This document shows, piece after piece, positions 35,376 through 48,653 of a stretch of 64,000 nucleotides of DNA. Each line of letters starts with the position of its first letter. The stretch's first letter is position 1. The DNA comes from Gonatopus flavifemur. Taxonomy: Eukaryota; Arthropoda; Insecta; Hymenoptera; Dryinidae. The DNA lies in assembly GCA_018340375.1 (NCBI GenBank), contig JAFFJZ010000003.1:22258001-22322000 (forward strand), read 5' to 3'. The translations under genes and the position numbers were made by a program. The notes under the pieces are model-generated. The model had not been told where the DNA came from, ran no database searches, and worked only from the letters and a program-made list of their open reading frames with translations.

Positions 35376-37700
35376 TGACCACGTTCTGACAAGGGTTGAA
35401 GACCGACACGAATCATTCCTTTCCAGGACATTCCTCTTCAGCAATGAAGGTTTGATCTGGATTCAAGAACTTCAATACCTAATGTTACTGAATCATTTCT
35501 CTCCCATGTGATGATAACATGTGAAGAGATATGTCGTTCGTCTTAATGCGGTCACTATAATAGGTATACCGTTAACGAGAATGGCGGTCGATAAATTAGG
35601 GAATCTTACCTCTGCCCCATATGTTGAATTAATAATGGGTACTGTCACAAAACTGGTAGAAGATATACCAACTCGAAGCTTGACCTTTCCCTTTATAACA
35701 TTTTTCTTTGTATTCTTTTTCTTTAACATAATTTCCATATCTTTATCTCTTCATATATTAAGAACTTGTGTCGAAACACGAGACCCATTTGAGCAATAAG
35801 AATGGAAGAATTATCATCCCCAAAGTATTTTCCTCCCATGATCAGGAATAATTCACCGCCTAATATTCTGTGTATTAGAATCGAATATTCGGAATCATAC
35901 TCTAATCCCTTCCCAACGACTAGCTTCAGTCATCAAGAAAAAGTCATTGAACCGTTCAAAACACATCAAAACATGATCGTAGCTAAAAAGAAAATCATAA
36001 TCTCCGCAGCTTGATCACGAAACAGATCTGAATTCTGTGGTGTGTTGGGATTGAACAACACATAGAGACAGAGTTCATCGAACCTATGCGAAGAGAAAAG
36101 AGATTCTCTCTTTTCTCAGTAAAAGCCAATACGATAACGACATCATGGAGAGTTAGTCGTACGGTATTTCTCTTCACTTTACTTAGTGGCCAAGAAAAAG
36201 TTCCGCCAAGGAGTAATGAACTTGAGTTTATTATCATCGAGTAAAAGTAAAAATATCTGAATAACATCCAACAACTCGTACACATAAAATCTATTAACGA
36301 ATTGCAAGACACCCGAGTTTTCGATTTTCTATTTTCATTTGATCGTTGTCTCTTATCTATCTTTTTCAATTGTTCCCCAAACTACTCTACCCGCGTCGCC
36401 TTCGCGATTCATTGGACTGAGAATAAAAATGATCGAGAATTCATCGTCGATCGGTGTATTTTTCGAGTCGATGACCGATGAGCATACTTTCAAAAACAGC
36501 GAAAGTTTATAATGTTTCCTCGGTGTATATTGTTACGAGTACAAACGACAGATTCGATAGAATAAATCAACTTTTCTTATCGATATTATATTCAACTATG
36601 TAAATTAGAGCATACCCCAAGCTCTATGATCGTAACGAAACATGATGCGTTATGATGATGAGAATCAGAAAGAAGGTTCTTCGAGGTAAGTGGGTCGTTA
36701 ATAAAGACTTAGTTGAGGCCGTTTCCATCGTCGTCGCTGGTGTTGCTGATATCAACGGGTTTTAACGGTACCGTGAGTAATCGACTCTTCGCCAGCCAGT
36801 CAGGCAGGTGCTTGAGAATAAGAGAACAGCAACTGTTGTATTCGCAATAAAAAACGACACGGAAGGGCACCCTTTGTGAAAATTCGCTCCTCACGAATAT
36901 AATCTTTTATGCGATTCATGCTCTTCTTTCTCTTACTCTTTTTCCTGAGAGGAAGGAACACAAGATTTTTTTCCTTTTCAGTAATTTCGATGTGTACATT
37001 TGATATGTAAAGGAGATTCTTTCAATGCAAATTCAGTTACGAATCATATAAAACAATGTTCCGAGTGAAATGAAGGAGACCATTTAGACTTACTTTGATG
37101 GTATATGCGATTGAGAGATCAAATGATTCATTCTGGTAATTCAACGGGATTTTAATTTATGAGATTTTTGCACTCCTCCGGGTCCTGAACCAATTCTTTG
37201 AAACCAAAGAAGTTTTCAAGAATCAGATCAAAACCGCACTGATCAACAGACCGGTTTGCGGTATTTTATTCTAACTCATTTTGACATTCGATACGATTTG
37301 ATATGACTACTTATTTGGAAGAACAAAGAGTATATGCAATGAAGGAGAGTTTATTCGACATCCTTCGAGGTTTCTTTGAAATTCAAATTTCACCTGATGC
37401 TTACAGTAGGGGTTCTACGATTTTGCATATGGACCGGCAGGCGAGTGAATTCTTTGTAATAACTTCAAGTAGGTAAGGAGCATTGGTGAATCATGGATCA
37501 TGCATCAAAATTGCGCTTGATCGTAAAATTTTTTTGGTGTATTCGTGAATTTTTTATACCATAAATATCCACAGTATACCAAAACCTATCTTACCCATTT
37601 TACACTGACACACTCAATTTTTACTGAAAATACACCGAAAGACCACTTTACCGATTCCTTTGAGTTCACATTCAATTCCTGATCAGCCCTTACGACACCC
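35376..37700. other. No gene recognised
   Basis: Opposed frames of 60-124 codons lie at 35493-36894. None is recognisable and no repeats are evident. Confidence 0.4.
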
Positions 37701-37725
37701 TGATCACTCCCTGATTGGATTTCTA

Positions 37726-37884
37726 CACGGAGAAAAAAACTAGCAATAATGTTGCTGAATCGACAATAAAATATTTTTATACATCAACCCAAAATAAAAT
37801 CGTAAAAATATCGTTTAAGATTGTTGAATTGGCAATTTCATTGTCAACAAGACAACTATGTGTTGTTGAAAGAAGAGAATTCAC
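37726..37884 (+). repeat. CACGGAGAAAAA element left part with TTGCTG words
   Basis: TA then CACGGAGAAAAAAACTAGC starts an element with words such as AATGTTGCTGAATCGAC and TTGTTGAATTGGCAA. It is cut by the mariner remnants that follow. TAAAAATTGCTAGTTCCC near 38660 could be its displaced right part. Confidence 0.45.
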
Positions 37885-38215
37885 TTATAGCTTGATTTTA
37901 TATTGACTAGAGTTCTTATCTTTTTCAAACATTAATGTTATCCCCTTCAAAGTAGTTCCTTTAAGCAGCTACAGACCGATGGAGACATTGTTCAAACTCT
38001 TGGTAGCAGCACTAGAAGTTTTTCATCGTTAAATTCTTTTGGATATTCTATCTAGAAATGACGTTCTTCGAGTTTAGAAAAAGGAAAAGTCACAGGAACT
38101 GAGGTCAGGTGAATAGGGGAGCTGGGAAACCATATGGATGCCTTTTGAGATCAAAAATTTTGTTATGAAGAGGGCAGTGTAACATGAATCCATTTGTCCA
38201 CAAGCTCTAGTCTCA
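37885..38215 (-). pseudogene. Mariner-family transposase 3' end, copy 1 (broken)
   Basis: Read on the minus strand, this holds the C-terminal part of a mariner (DD34D type) transposase in pieces. Segments corresponding to the PPYSP...CDFF region, to YQEFEQCLHRSVAA and, after a stop, to RNYFEGDNINV can be read in different frames. The frame ends with TGA at 37925-37927. Frameshifts and stops are scattered through it, so no protein could be made. It faces copy 2 (38240-38605) as an inverted duplicate and has diverged from it by many point changes. It is unlike a single recent insertion, because the N-terminal half and a matching 5' end are absent. Confidence 0.75.
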
Positions 38216-38239
38216 TGCGGTCATGGTCTCTTTTCCTGA

Positions 38240-38605
38240 GCCTTGGAAGCCCCATGTCACACTGCCCTCTCTATAACACAATTTTTGACCTCAGAAGGCA
38301 TTCCCGTGGTTCCCCAGCCCCCCTATTCTCCCCACCTCAGTCACTGTGACTTTTCCTTTTTCCTAAACTCAAAGGACGTCATTTCGGGACTTCAGAGAAT
38401 ATCCAAAAGAATGTAATGGGTAGGTTAAGACCATACCGATTGACGACTTCCAGCGCTGCTACCAAGAGTGGGAACAACGACTCCATCGGTGTGTAGCTGC
38501 CCAAGGGAGAAACTCAGAAGGGGATAACATTGACGTTTGAAAATAATAGAAACTTTAGTAAATAAAACGTCAGTCTCATTACCTTTCTACCACACCGCGT
38601 ATAAT
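38240..38605 (+). pseudogene. Mariner-family transposase 3' end, copy 2 (frameshifted)
   Basis: From 38255 the frame reads CHTALSITQFLTSEGIPVV, then PQPPYSPHLSHCDF, the region with the third catalytic Asp of mariner transposases (the D of CDF is kept; the usual SPD is SPH). A shift follows near 38365-38430, after which another frame gives KTIPIDDFQRCYQEWEQRLH and then EGDNIDV with a stop at 38538-38540. The first two catalytic Asp residues and the DNA-binding domain are missing. The element's 3' terminal region may extend to about 38605 (TCATTACCTTTCTACC). It forms a large imperfect hairpin with copy 1. Confidence 0.85.
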
Positions 38606-39042
38606 TGCATTGTGATTCATTGAATGAATTTAAAAGGGTCTAATGATACTTCTATCGTAAAAATTGCTAGTTCCCATTCCTTTGCTCATCTTCATGATGA
38701 AAAGGTTTCTTGAGTATGGCATTGAATCCACGCGAGTGAATTAATTGGATTAGGATCTCTGTGTGAACTCAAATTCCTATCATCACGGCTCGTAAAGAAG
38801 TTGACACGACTCTCCCAATGATGAATGTTCTCCTATGAATTTATTTTCAATCGATAACGATTGAATTCCAAAAGGGCGACCAGAATGAATGAGAAATGAA
38901 CAATTCAAACACGGTGAACAAACCTGTTCTGAAAGCGGAATCTGAGTTTGTTGGGTACCTTTTTCCGGAGCAACAAATTTTTTGCTGTGACAGTAATCTA
39001 TTTACTAGAATGTCGACTCCTCCAGCTAATTTTGTTCAATAT

Positions 39043-39186
39043 TCTTCACAGGCGTTATTCAGCGATCAAAATGCAATAATGTCCCATAATGTAAGATTTT
39101 TTTTTAGGCTTAGTTTTTGAGATATGAGCATTTTAGATTTTTTTTTTCAAATCCAAATCACTCAAAAGCATTGTGCAGTACGTCCA
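39043..39186 (-). repeat. Dispersed repeat D, copy 1
   Basis: On the minus strand it reads CAATGCTTTTGAGTGATTTG, then CTAAAATGCTCATATCTCAA, then CATTATTGCATTTTGATCGC, then GAATAACGCCTGTGAAG. The same order occurs at 40437 and 59195. It is non-coding. Confidence 0.65.
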
Positions 39187-39224
39187 AGAACCTAACGCCA
39201 TTCCCCATATAAAAATCTTCAGGC

Positions 39225-40220
39225 TCCGCCAATGCTGACGACGGAATATAGCTACACGCAAGGCTGCCAGCCAAAGCTGGGCAATCTATGTAGGGACAAG
39301 GATGGTTGACAATGGTCTAAACATTGTACCAATATGGGAAGTCATAAATCGACTTCATTGATCTATCATTGATCATTGGCTGCGCCACGCTTGGCCCATC
39401 CTTCAACCAATATTGCTTGACGGAAACAGCATGCTTTCAACAGAGGCTCTCTAGGGCTTGGCGGGACACTGCTCCAAGCATTAGGCAACTCTGAATGACA
39501 ATGGATTCTCATGTTGCACCAAGCATGGGTCGTAGCTTGGTCCAGCTTGGGCAATAGCTTGGCTCAGCTTGGGCGATGGCCTCGCTCAGTTTAGGCGTTA
39601 GCTTGACTCGACTTGAGTAATAGCTTGGCTAAGAGTGAAACTTCCTTCTCAAACAGCAAATTACAATAACTCTCACCAGAGTGATGCTTGTTTCCTGCGA
39701 GTGGCGAACCAAGCATTCAATCAATATATAAGTCTCCTTTGAAGATTCCATGACAGAAATAATTCTTCATCTGTTTCCAGACCCGCCTACTTCTACGCCA
39801 GGACCACCGGATTTACGTCATTCATCAGTTTAAACTAATCAGAAAAATTACATGTTGAAATTCTCCGACATTCATTTCGTTCAATCGAAATGATAGAATG
39901 GATTTTTTATTTTATTTTCAATTACAATAAAAAATAAAAGTGACCATTGGCATGAGACGGGCGCAACCCTGCCGCAAGATTGCTACAACGTTGGCTCATC
40001 CTTGGCGAACAAATTTTTGTATGGTCTGCCATTGACGGCATATGCTATCACAACCCTGTTTCCAGTGTTGGGTCTTGATTGTGGAAACAAATGGGCTGAG
40101 GCTGAAATGATGTTATCATTTCAGAGTTGCGCCATGCCTGGTAGCCTAGGCTCGGCCCATCTTGGTGAGCCTTGCGGCAACCTAGCGCCCATGGTCAATT
40201 TTTACCTGGGTCGCTAAGTT
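39225..40220. repeat. CAAGCTTGG-word array
   Basis: About 1 kb dominated by variants of AGCTTGGCCAA, TAGCTTGGCTCAGCTTGGGC, ACCAAGCATGGG and TTGGCTCATCC, with a different block in the middle (about 39650-39950). The words are partly self-complementary. Similar arrays are at 48680, 54470 and 55140. The short open frames here are by-products of the array. Confidence 0.55.
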
Positions 40221-40240
40221 GGAGATGAATCTGTAGAAAC

Positions 40241-40375
40241 AAAATTGAACTATCCTGGTATTCTTTTTTGGGGAGCTATAGTGATTCAAAGTTGCTAGGT
40301 TTGAATTGGCTGGAAGCCAAAAAATTTCAAATCACTATAACTTTGAATTGGAGAATGATAGGATACTTCAATTTT
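40241..40375. repeat. Inverted repeat with ACTATAACTTTGAATT arms
   Basis: AAAATTGAACTATCCTGG and GGAGCTATAGTGATTCAAAG are mirrored by TTTCAAATCACTATAAC and GATAGGATACTTCAATTTT. The arms are about 50 bases. Confidence 0.6.
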
Positions 40376-40436
40376 TTCCAGGAGATTCACCTTTTTCTAA
40401 CTCAGCGAATTGTATCAGGCTCAAGTATGTAGCATA

Positions 40437-40597
40437 GTACAGTGTTTTCGAGTGATTTTGATTCCCAAAAATATCTAAAAATGCCTATATCTCAAAAACT
40501 AAGGCTCAAAAAAATTTTTCAACGCGGGAAATTATTGCATTGTGATCTCAGAATAACGCCTGTGAAGTTTTTTCAGTGAATTATGAAACACCCGGTA
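40437..40597 (+). repeat. Dispersed repeat D, copy 2
   Basis: Reads GTGTTTTCGAGTGATTTTG, CTAAAAATGCCTATATCTCA, GGGAAATTATTGCATTGTGA and GAATAACGCCTGTGAAG, then TGAAACACCCGGTAT. See copies at 39043 and 59195. Confidence 0.65.
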
Positions 40598-40604
40598 TGT
40601 GACA

Positions 40605-43600
40605 CTGAGAATCTTGCTGTTTCAACACATTATCCACTGTTACGGCTCAATAATCAACTGATATAGCCAAGTATTCGCTGTTCCAGCAAAAAGCCATCTA
40701 CCTAAATCACGTTTTCCTGCTTCGGAAAATTTGATTTCCTTAGCGAAGATACCTGAATGTGTAATATTTTTCATGACCAGAAAAAGAAACAAAATAAAAC
40801 AGAGGAGGTCATAGATCAATGGAATTGGTCATTTTCATTGTGAATAATTGACAACATTAAATGAGATCCTGAGGACGTATTTTGTTTTAAATTATCTCAC
40901 CATCATCATCGCGAATAAGATTGAAATTAAATCATTGTATAGATGAAGTATACAGGTATACCATATACATCAGATTCGACTAACTGTGCAAACTTGTAGA
41001 TAAGAGCTTCTGTTATCGACGGTTTAGCAGATTCAATATTTAACTAGAGCACATGTAGTTGGAGGACGACAGGAACATCGAACCAACATTGTTCCGCGTG
41101 ATTCAAACAAGAACAAGGTCAATTCTTTCTCCTCTCGGTAATGGCTTATCGCTGAATTATCGTCATATATCGATTTTCCTATCAATACATAGGTACACGC
41201 GTTCAAATAAAGTACCCCCCTTCGTTCGATTATTGATTCTGTCTCGTAAGAGAGCAGACTCATTCCATAAAACATCAGATGTTGAGGAAAATTTATGTAA
41301 ACTTCATGGGTATCGATTGACGGGGAAAAAACTTTCCTATGATAGCGAATTCTTATTCTGCTATATATTTTGTGCTGGAGAGAGCGAATTCTTTTTTTAA
41401 TCAGCAAATAATAATCTGTTATCTTAGGGAATTGTTTAGTGATTTTTGCTATTCAATTATACCTGTAAGTGTAAATTATTTGCAAAGGTAGCAGAATTCT
41501 AAATATCATATATAACATACCCTCACAACATACGTGGCAGAGAGAATATGCCCAGAACATGAAATCACGTGAATGGCACGTCTTCCTCCCACCTTCTTGC
41601 TACATGAAAATATTTTTGGATATGCCAGACAGGTGGAAACCATTTTCCTTCGTCATATGTGCTGTATGGGTAGCGAATTTTTTTTTTCAACACGCTCAAC
41701 ATAGCGAATAAATTTAGTTGTACTGTAACACTTCAGCTGTGAATTTGCTGTTACAATCAGTGAAGATGGCCGTGAGTGTGGAAAATTTGTTATCTCAGCA
41801 AAAAACGCACGGTGGAATCATATTTCACCGTCATAGGGAATGAATTGGTATGATCAGAATAAAAAATTCAGCTGTGTCAATTGGAATTTCTTTAATTCAA
41901 TTGAATTATCATTCAGATTGACTGAATTTCTTAGCTGTCTGAACGGAACAAAGTTTACAAAATGATCCCTTCAAGAATGCTGCACAAGTTTGAAACTCAC
42001 AAAATTTGATAAATTACACCGGTCAACACGTTTTGTTTTCTTCTACGTTACTAATGGCAGGAAAAATAATTTTGTTGATCAGAGTTTGCTTTTGTAGAAA
42101 CCAGAGCAAGTTTTTCAATTTTAAGAAAAATAACTGATTTTTTCATCATTTCACTATAGATTACAATCAGAAAAATTTTTGCTGAATATCGGAGTCTTTT
42201 TAATTTAAGAGTAAGGATTAGTAATAGCATAGAAATGTAAAATAATACAAAATATAGTTCAAAAATAAAGATTTTTAGTGGTTTTCAATGTTTGTATGGA
42301 CTTTCTCGTATTGAATCCCAAATTTAAATGTTGAGATGCATAAAAGCAAACTTCAGGAGCTAAGAATGGATATTTTTGTGTTTTTCGAGGCCTAGCATCA
42401 GAATTTATACATGAGAACAGAAACCCAGAAGAAACAATTTTTTTTGTCGACTTGTGTAATCGTTATTCAACTTCTCAAATCAACTCTTTGGAAATGAAAA
42501 CGTGGCCTCAAAGAAGCAGTACAGAACTTTGCGATTTCAACAATGAAGTATTTCGTCATTCAATTTCTAATTCGTTTCAATAAACGATCCAAACTTCAGC
42601 AAGATCCCTTCAAGGTGAAATGATTCCAATTCGGCTAAATATAATTTATGGCATCATCTAGATTTCATTAGAGCTTTGGAATCTAACTTACGAGCCCGAT
42701 GAGGCCTCTTGTAAATCTCATCAGGCTCTTCTAGTGACAATGAAGCGTTGACGCGCGACGACAACGTAAACTCAGTGCACATAAGTCATCTAATCGTAAT
42801 AAAGAATCATCTAGGTGTAATTTAGGAGGAAATTCGAAGATTTTCACGCTTCATCTGTTTCAATATCCACTCCTTTCACTTTCAGATTTTCACCAGGGTT
42901 CAATCAGGCCCCGAAAAGCGCTAAAGAATCTCACGAATCCTTTCTAGCCGAGTTGAGATCATTTCAATTTGAGGCAAGATCAATGCATCCCCCAGTTGCG
43001 AAGTTCTTCATGCCTCTGGGAGATTCGTTTTGCGTTTAAAAATACCATATTCGAATAAGCCGAGAATAAATTCACCGTTGCAGCAAATCCAAGTGTTGGA
43101 TATAAGATAGAAACTTGATTAGCCATCCCAGCAGAGACTTCGCAGCTCTAATCAATTGCTTTGCTCTCATAGCAATCCACTGGATTGTAGCAACGAATTT
43201 TTTGCTAGGTTGACAAGAAAATTTGACACGTTCTATTCATATCTGAATCCACTGCGGTGCGAATTTTTTTCTCCGTTTGTAAAAACAAGTAGTGACCGGT
43301 TTAACGCTTGTAACGTATTGTTGTAGCAAATATCTAGTAAGAATTCATCCAGGCACAAACATCCAGGAGAAACAAGAATTAGTTGTGACAAAGAAAACTA
43401 GAGTGCAGTTGGATTTTAGGTCTTATGTGCAGGGAAGTGGAAAAATTTAGCTTTAGTAGTGAAATTCTTATGCTGTAACAACTGAAAATTCACTGTCGCG
43501 ATTGATAGAACTGCTGTGATAGCAAACAGGTGGCTTTCATAGTGAAAAATCCACTATCTCGGCAAACGGTTCTCAAGGACATCGAATTTCATTGTCACCG

Positions 43601-43860
43601 CAAGTTTTTCATTCTTCATATATTCTTCACTCAATCTGATTACGCTGGGTACCTCTTGATATCACAACAATCTCCTTAATGACGACAACAGCGATTTTCA
43701 AGTTTTTGAAGCAAAAAATTTCCACTCCTCTAGTTCAATTTGTTCGCTACTGTGTAGGTAACACTGAAAATTTCGACTTTCCCAGCAAATAATTCGCCCA
43801 AAATTCAAACAGTCAGACAGCCAAATCACATTCTGCTGTCCCAGTGGACTTTATTCCCTT
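40605..43860. repeat. Decayed mosaic of TTGCTG/AGCTG-word elements
   Basis: Recognisable pieces include GACACTGAGAATCTTGCTG (40607), TTCAGCTGTGAATTTGCTG with TTATCTCAGCAAAAAACGC (41730-41810), AAATTCAGCTGTGTC to TTCTTAGCTGTCTG (41868-41940), CACCGTTGCAGCAAATCC to GCGAATTTTTTTCTCCG (43074-43276), and ATGCTGTAACAACTG (43470). At 42700-42905 lies a second copy of the CCTGGTGAAAATCT repeat in reverse. Opposed open frames of 113 and 124 codons at 41033-41407 have no recognisable motifs. Confidence 0.45.
42700..42905 (-). repeat. CCTGGTGAAAATCT-type repeat, copy 2
   Basis: The reverse complement begins CCCTGGTGAAAATCTGAAAG and ends near CGTCAACGCTTCATTGTCAC, collinear with 8783-8935. Confidence 0.6.
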
Positions 43861-44784
43861 CATAGACAAGAACAGTCTTCATTTTCTCCAGTTTGACAAG
43901 AATGACCCAATAAACACGGCTGCAGGAGTTTCAAAGGGCCAGTAATGGCTCTGCATCGGCAACGTAAGACCATTAGCAGTACATTGGGATGCCAGGAATC
44001 ATTGTTCGTTAGGACGCTTAATTTTTGTTCGATTTGATTATATATATCGCTGGGCAAATACAGACTGTATTCGGAGCTGTTAGAGCCTTCAAAAAACCGA
44101 ATTGAATTCAAAATAATCTATCAATTGAATCTGACTTATTATACATTTGAATGAAAAATCCAGTCTCCTAAAGACTGTTTTGGTCCTATTTTTTATTTTT
44201 TTTTTTAAATCACGGATAGAAACAAGTTACAATTTTCACACGAAGTGAAATAAGAATAACAGTTGAGAAAGATGAAAAAGATTCCAATTTTTCAACTTGG
44301 AACCTTGCAAAATTTTTTGAAGACCTTCAGAGTGGGACTCTTGGAATCTGAATCTGCCACTAAGTTATGGATGAAAGGTAAAAACGGATTAAAAGAGCCA
44401 CAAACAGCGTGGAAAATGATTGGGGGCCTATCAATTCCCATTTTTCCTCACCCAGACAGAACAACGTACCATTGGAACGTTGAGGAAGTGTTTAAAAAAT
44501 GTAGAGGAGATTTTCGAAACGTTTTAAAAACGCTCTAAAGAAACATTATGTCGTTAGAGTATCAGTTTTTATGCGGCTTCTAACCTTCCAATCAGTTTCT
44601 ATCGTTTCTTCTTTTTAGGAACAACAATCATTGTTGAATCGGAGCCTATGCACTGATGGAATCGTAAACAGGCACTAATATTACGCCAGTTGTTGGTACA
44701 CTAATTGTTTCGCGGTAGAATTATTCAAATTTGGAGAGTCGATAACCCATTGCTAGAAAACATTTTTTATTCCAGAGAGAACGT

Positions 44785-44893
44785 CCCACATAGCACCGCC
44801 GTCCCAGATGCATTCATAAACAATTCTTATTGAACCGATTGCGTTCTTTATGAATTCTTTAGGAATTCTTCTGGCATTGTGGTGCTGTGAGGG
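44785..44893. repeat. CCCACATAGCAC short element
   Basis: Termini CCCACATAGCACCGCC and GGTGCTGTGAGGGG are imperfect inverted repeats. The interior GTCCCAGATGCATTCATAAA is shared with 15297-15399. Confidence 0.6.
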
Positions 44894-44899
44894 GTCAAT

Positions 44900-47800
44900 C
44901 AGTTTTAAATCTGAAGACGTCTTCAATAAACAGAAAAATTCGACTAAAATATTAAAATATTCTCAACAAATGTGTTTGCTATTTGAATAATTTGGATCAT
45001 CAATGATTTCAAAACTCAATAATTGAAACATATTTTCATTTTTCTTTATTATGAAACCATATCCTGGAGGCTGTTGGGTGAAAAAAAAACATATGCATAA
45101 GATTTCTATGAAGCTCAAGGGAGAAATTCCAGGTGCATGAATATAAATCATATTCCGTATTGATACTAGTACTGGGAACATACATGTACATCAGTGTTCA
45201 CAACAGATGTGACATTTATCATGTATAAACACAACTATCGCAGATAAGAACGTATTTCAGAATAAGACTTTGAATTGATTTTGTTGCATGCGTCGAAGAC
45301 TAAGTATCGTAATCTTTCAGTTTTCAACTTCGCAACACATTTGAAATATATCAATTTCAAAGATAACACAATCATTGCGATTTATTCAAGTGTGAATTTG
45401 AATCGATCTGCTGGAAATTAGCGTTCATTATAATTGATTTGTTCGTATAGTGCTCGTATTTTATGTTCACCCGAAGACATATGCAGAAAAATGAAGTCGC
45501 TGTGGTGTCTACTTATTTTTTCACTTAACCTTCCTCCCTGCTGCAACGAAAGTACTTGCAGCTGTAGTTATTTATCAGATGTCACAGCGAGAACTTGTAC
45601 CAACGGCAGCATAGGTTTTATGATTGATATGTGATCAGCGAAACAATTTAGCTATAATATTTCTGCTGTATCAGCTACATTTCTCGCTGTTATGTACAGC
45701 TAGGAAATAGCTGGAATGTTCATATAATATTCCGTGAATATCCAGAAAACGTCTTCTAAACGCATTCTGTGGTCCGGGTGATAACTAATTTTTAGATATT
45801 CATATATTCGCAAATTATTCTTCTCTGTAATCATCATTACCGAACTTTTTCGGAAAGCAGTTCACCAAGGTAAAAATTCTACAAAATTTGGTATTTTTCC
45901 GAATCTTCTTCCGAGATAATTTTTGCCTGAATTACCGAAGAATTTTTTAGTGAATTTCCCGATTTTTCTTGCAGTCCGGATTAGACATTTGTTAGGACCG
46001 GGACTGGGAGAGGTTTCGAGACTCCCTCGAGGTAAGAAACGAGGAGAGGTCTTTGAATGTCCTCGAGAGCTTTTTGTAAGTTTTTAAACTCAAGCCTTTG
46101 GTGACCCCCCCCCCCCCCCCGCTCTCAATCCACCACTATCGAGGAGCAATTATCAACAACCAACCAATATTCTGTATTAGATATCCACATACTCGTTTCA
46201 AGTTTCGCCGCATTTTTCTTTACACGAATACCAAAGGAGCAATCGCGAAAATTTCAAATCCATGATTATCGGGAGATTAAATCGCGAAGAGGTCGATAAA
46301 CCAATTACCGAAGAATAATTAGAATCAATATCAGAACCGAGCGAGTTTTCAACAATTAACCATTCGACTCTTATCTCATTGTTATCTTCCCCTTTACAAA
46401 AACTTTTAATTACACAAAACAATTGAGACAAAGATATTCTAAATTCGGTATACGCTCTGGAATTGCTCTGGCGATTAAGAGTTTGATTTATAACGCGAGC
46501 CACGTATCGCCATATATTATCGTTGACTGCCAATCGAAGAAGAAACTTATTGTCAGAAGAGAAACGATAAAAAAAAGAGCAAGAGAGAGAGAGAGAGAGA
46601 GAGAGAACAGAATGCTAATGAAATGAGATAAAACTGGACTCGTTAATACGACACGATGTTCATGGAGCAATGAACAAGACGAGAGTGAAAGTCAACGAAT
46701 GAATGAAAGTGTGGAAACTCGTTGTTGCATCGGTTTAGGCGATGATGTATATTGCATATGTATATTGGTTATTGATTCTCATCATAATCTCAAATTTGAA
46801 TAATATATTTCCCCATTTAACGTACGAAATTTGTCTCATTTCTATGTTAATTCAAAATGGTTCATCCCGAGAGCTCTTACCATAACTATTACGATATTAC
46901 GGTATCGCATAAATATGTATATTGGAATGAAATCTGTTCGTTGCTTCTTTTGTAGAATAATTAAGTGTATCTTCTACTCGGCTTACGAACGCACATGATG
47001 GCAGCTTGAAATATCACTCAGAACATGTGCTTGAAGATGTCGACTCAAATTAACTGAAGTTATCCAACCACGTGTTTGAAGTTGAACCTTTTATTGTGGG
47101 TTCGTGATTTGAGTAGAAGATTTATTCGATACTAACGTGTACATATACATCTATAAACATTTCTCATGTGACGTGTGTGTTCAAATTCAAGTTCATCTAC
47201 CCATAACTGACTCGAGATTAGAACTGAATTCATATTCATAAGACGTCGTGTAAAGAATACAGTTGGATTCTAATTGTGAAATGACGAATTTCCTTTGCTA
47301 TTGTGTCGAACGGATTTTTTCTTTTCCTCCGAAATGTTGAATGGTTTGAATACTCAAATGATTTGGAAGAAAATTCTAATCTCAACTGCCACGTGCTAGC
47401 CGCATGTAAATTCCCCTGAAAAATTTATAAACAGATTATTGAGTGTCCTTTTTGCTTCGGTAAAATCACTTCCGATGCGGATGAATGAAAACAATTTTCC
47501 AATATTTGACGAAAGAACACCAAACGTGTACAGAAAGCCATCGATTCCGATCAAATCGGAACTTCTATTGCTTCCAATTGAAATTCATATACGAAGAAAG
47601 CACATAAAATGTAATAAAATAAGTCACTCTAAAATCATTATGTTTTTTTTTACATCAATGAAGTACATGTATTAACTTTTAAAATCATGAAATTAAAGAA
47701 TTGTTTGCATTCATCGAAGCCACGTTGAAAATTTCGTGTTTTTTTTCCAAATGAAATAATCTTCAAATATTTAAAGATCTATCAAGCTGTGCAAAAGATA

Positions 47801-48650
47801 CAACAATTCGTATCAATCGCAATCAATGATAAAAGGATTACATGTAATACATTCAAATAACACTTGAGAATGTTAATGACCCGACGTTGAGATTGAAAAT
47901 AAGAAGCAAAAAGCGCTAAGAAAATAAGAATATTTCTTTAAAATCGCGGACATTCACCCGCTGCTCTTGAACTTACATACAGGGTCATCTGACTTGTGTT
48001 GGTATCGCTTATTCTCCCTTCCTCTTTTTCCTTTTCCCTCTCCGTTCTCATACCGTTTTAATACTTGTATTTTTGTTTCATCATTTTATCTGAATTACGC
48101 GTTCACTGAACAAGAACAATGAATATCGAGGAATCATAAGTTTTTCAATCAGATAATTGTAGAAAAGCAAGTATTTTCAAGATTTCTCAAGCTTTCTCTA
48201 ATGAATCAGAACGAAGATGCTAATGGGATATCGTATCCAATTGTTCAGATTATTCTCGTTACGTTCTCATTCCAATCCTCAAATTTGTACAATTATCGAT
48301 ATCATCTATATAACGCAAGAGATTTGAGAATTGCATTGAAATTTTTTATGGGGTATATTCGTTCGATGTAAATCATTATAACGTTTCTCTTCTTTGGAAT
48401 TGAATTCCTTTTAGAAAATGTATAATCAGTGGATGTGATAAGATTGCGGGGGATTGGATTGAATTGAATTCATTGTTCATGAAATATAAAATTCCATGCA
48501 TTCACCATCAAATATAGAAATTGTTCTACTGAGAGTGAATACTTGAATCCAAGAATAGAATGAGAATAATTTTCTGAAGTTCAAACAATTGATCTTTGTG
48601 ATGTAGTTCCTGTCAAATGTTGAATCTATCATTTTCTAGTTCAAAGCTAG
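44900..48650. other. No gene recognised; homopolymer and (GA)n inside
   Basis: Short frames only. A run of 16 C lies at 46105-46120 and a GA microsatellite at 46582-46606. A patch of AGCTG/TAGCT words at 45580-45715 resembles the word-array repeats. Confidence 0.45.
46582..46606. repeat. (GA)n microsatellite
   Basis: About twelve GA units without interruption. Confidence 0.9.
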
Positions 48651-48653
48651 CTC

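Noticed and set aside
35493..35799. Opposed open frames of 81 and 92 codons with plausible-looking residues
   Set aside because: Neither shows a known motif. One ends in a poly-Phe run from a pyrimidine tract. Such overlap is typical of chance frames.
41033..41407. Opposed open frames of 113 and 124 codons over the same bases
   Set aside because: Only one could be real and neither is recognisable. The 3' part runs into TTGCTG-type repeat sequence.
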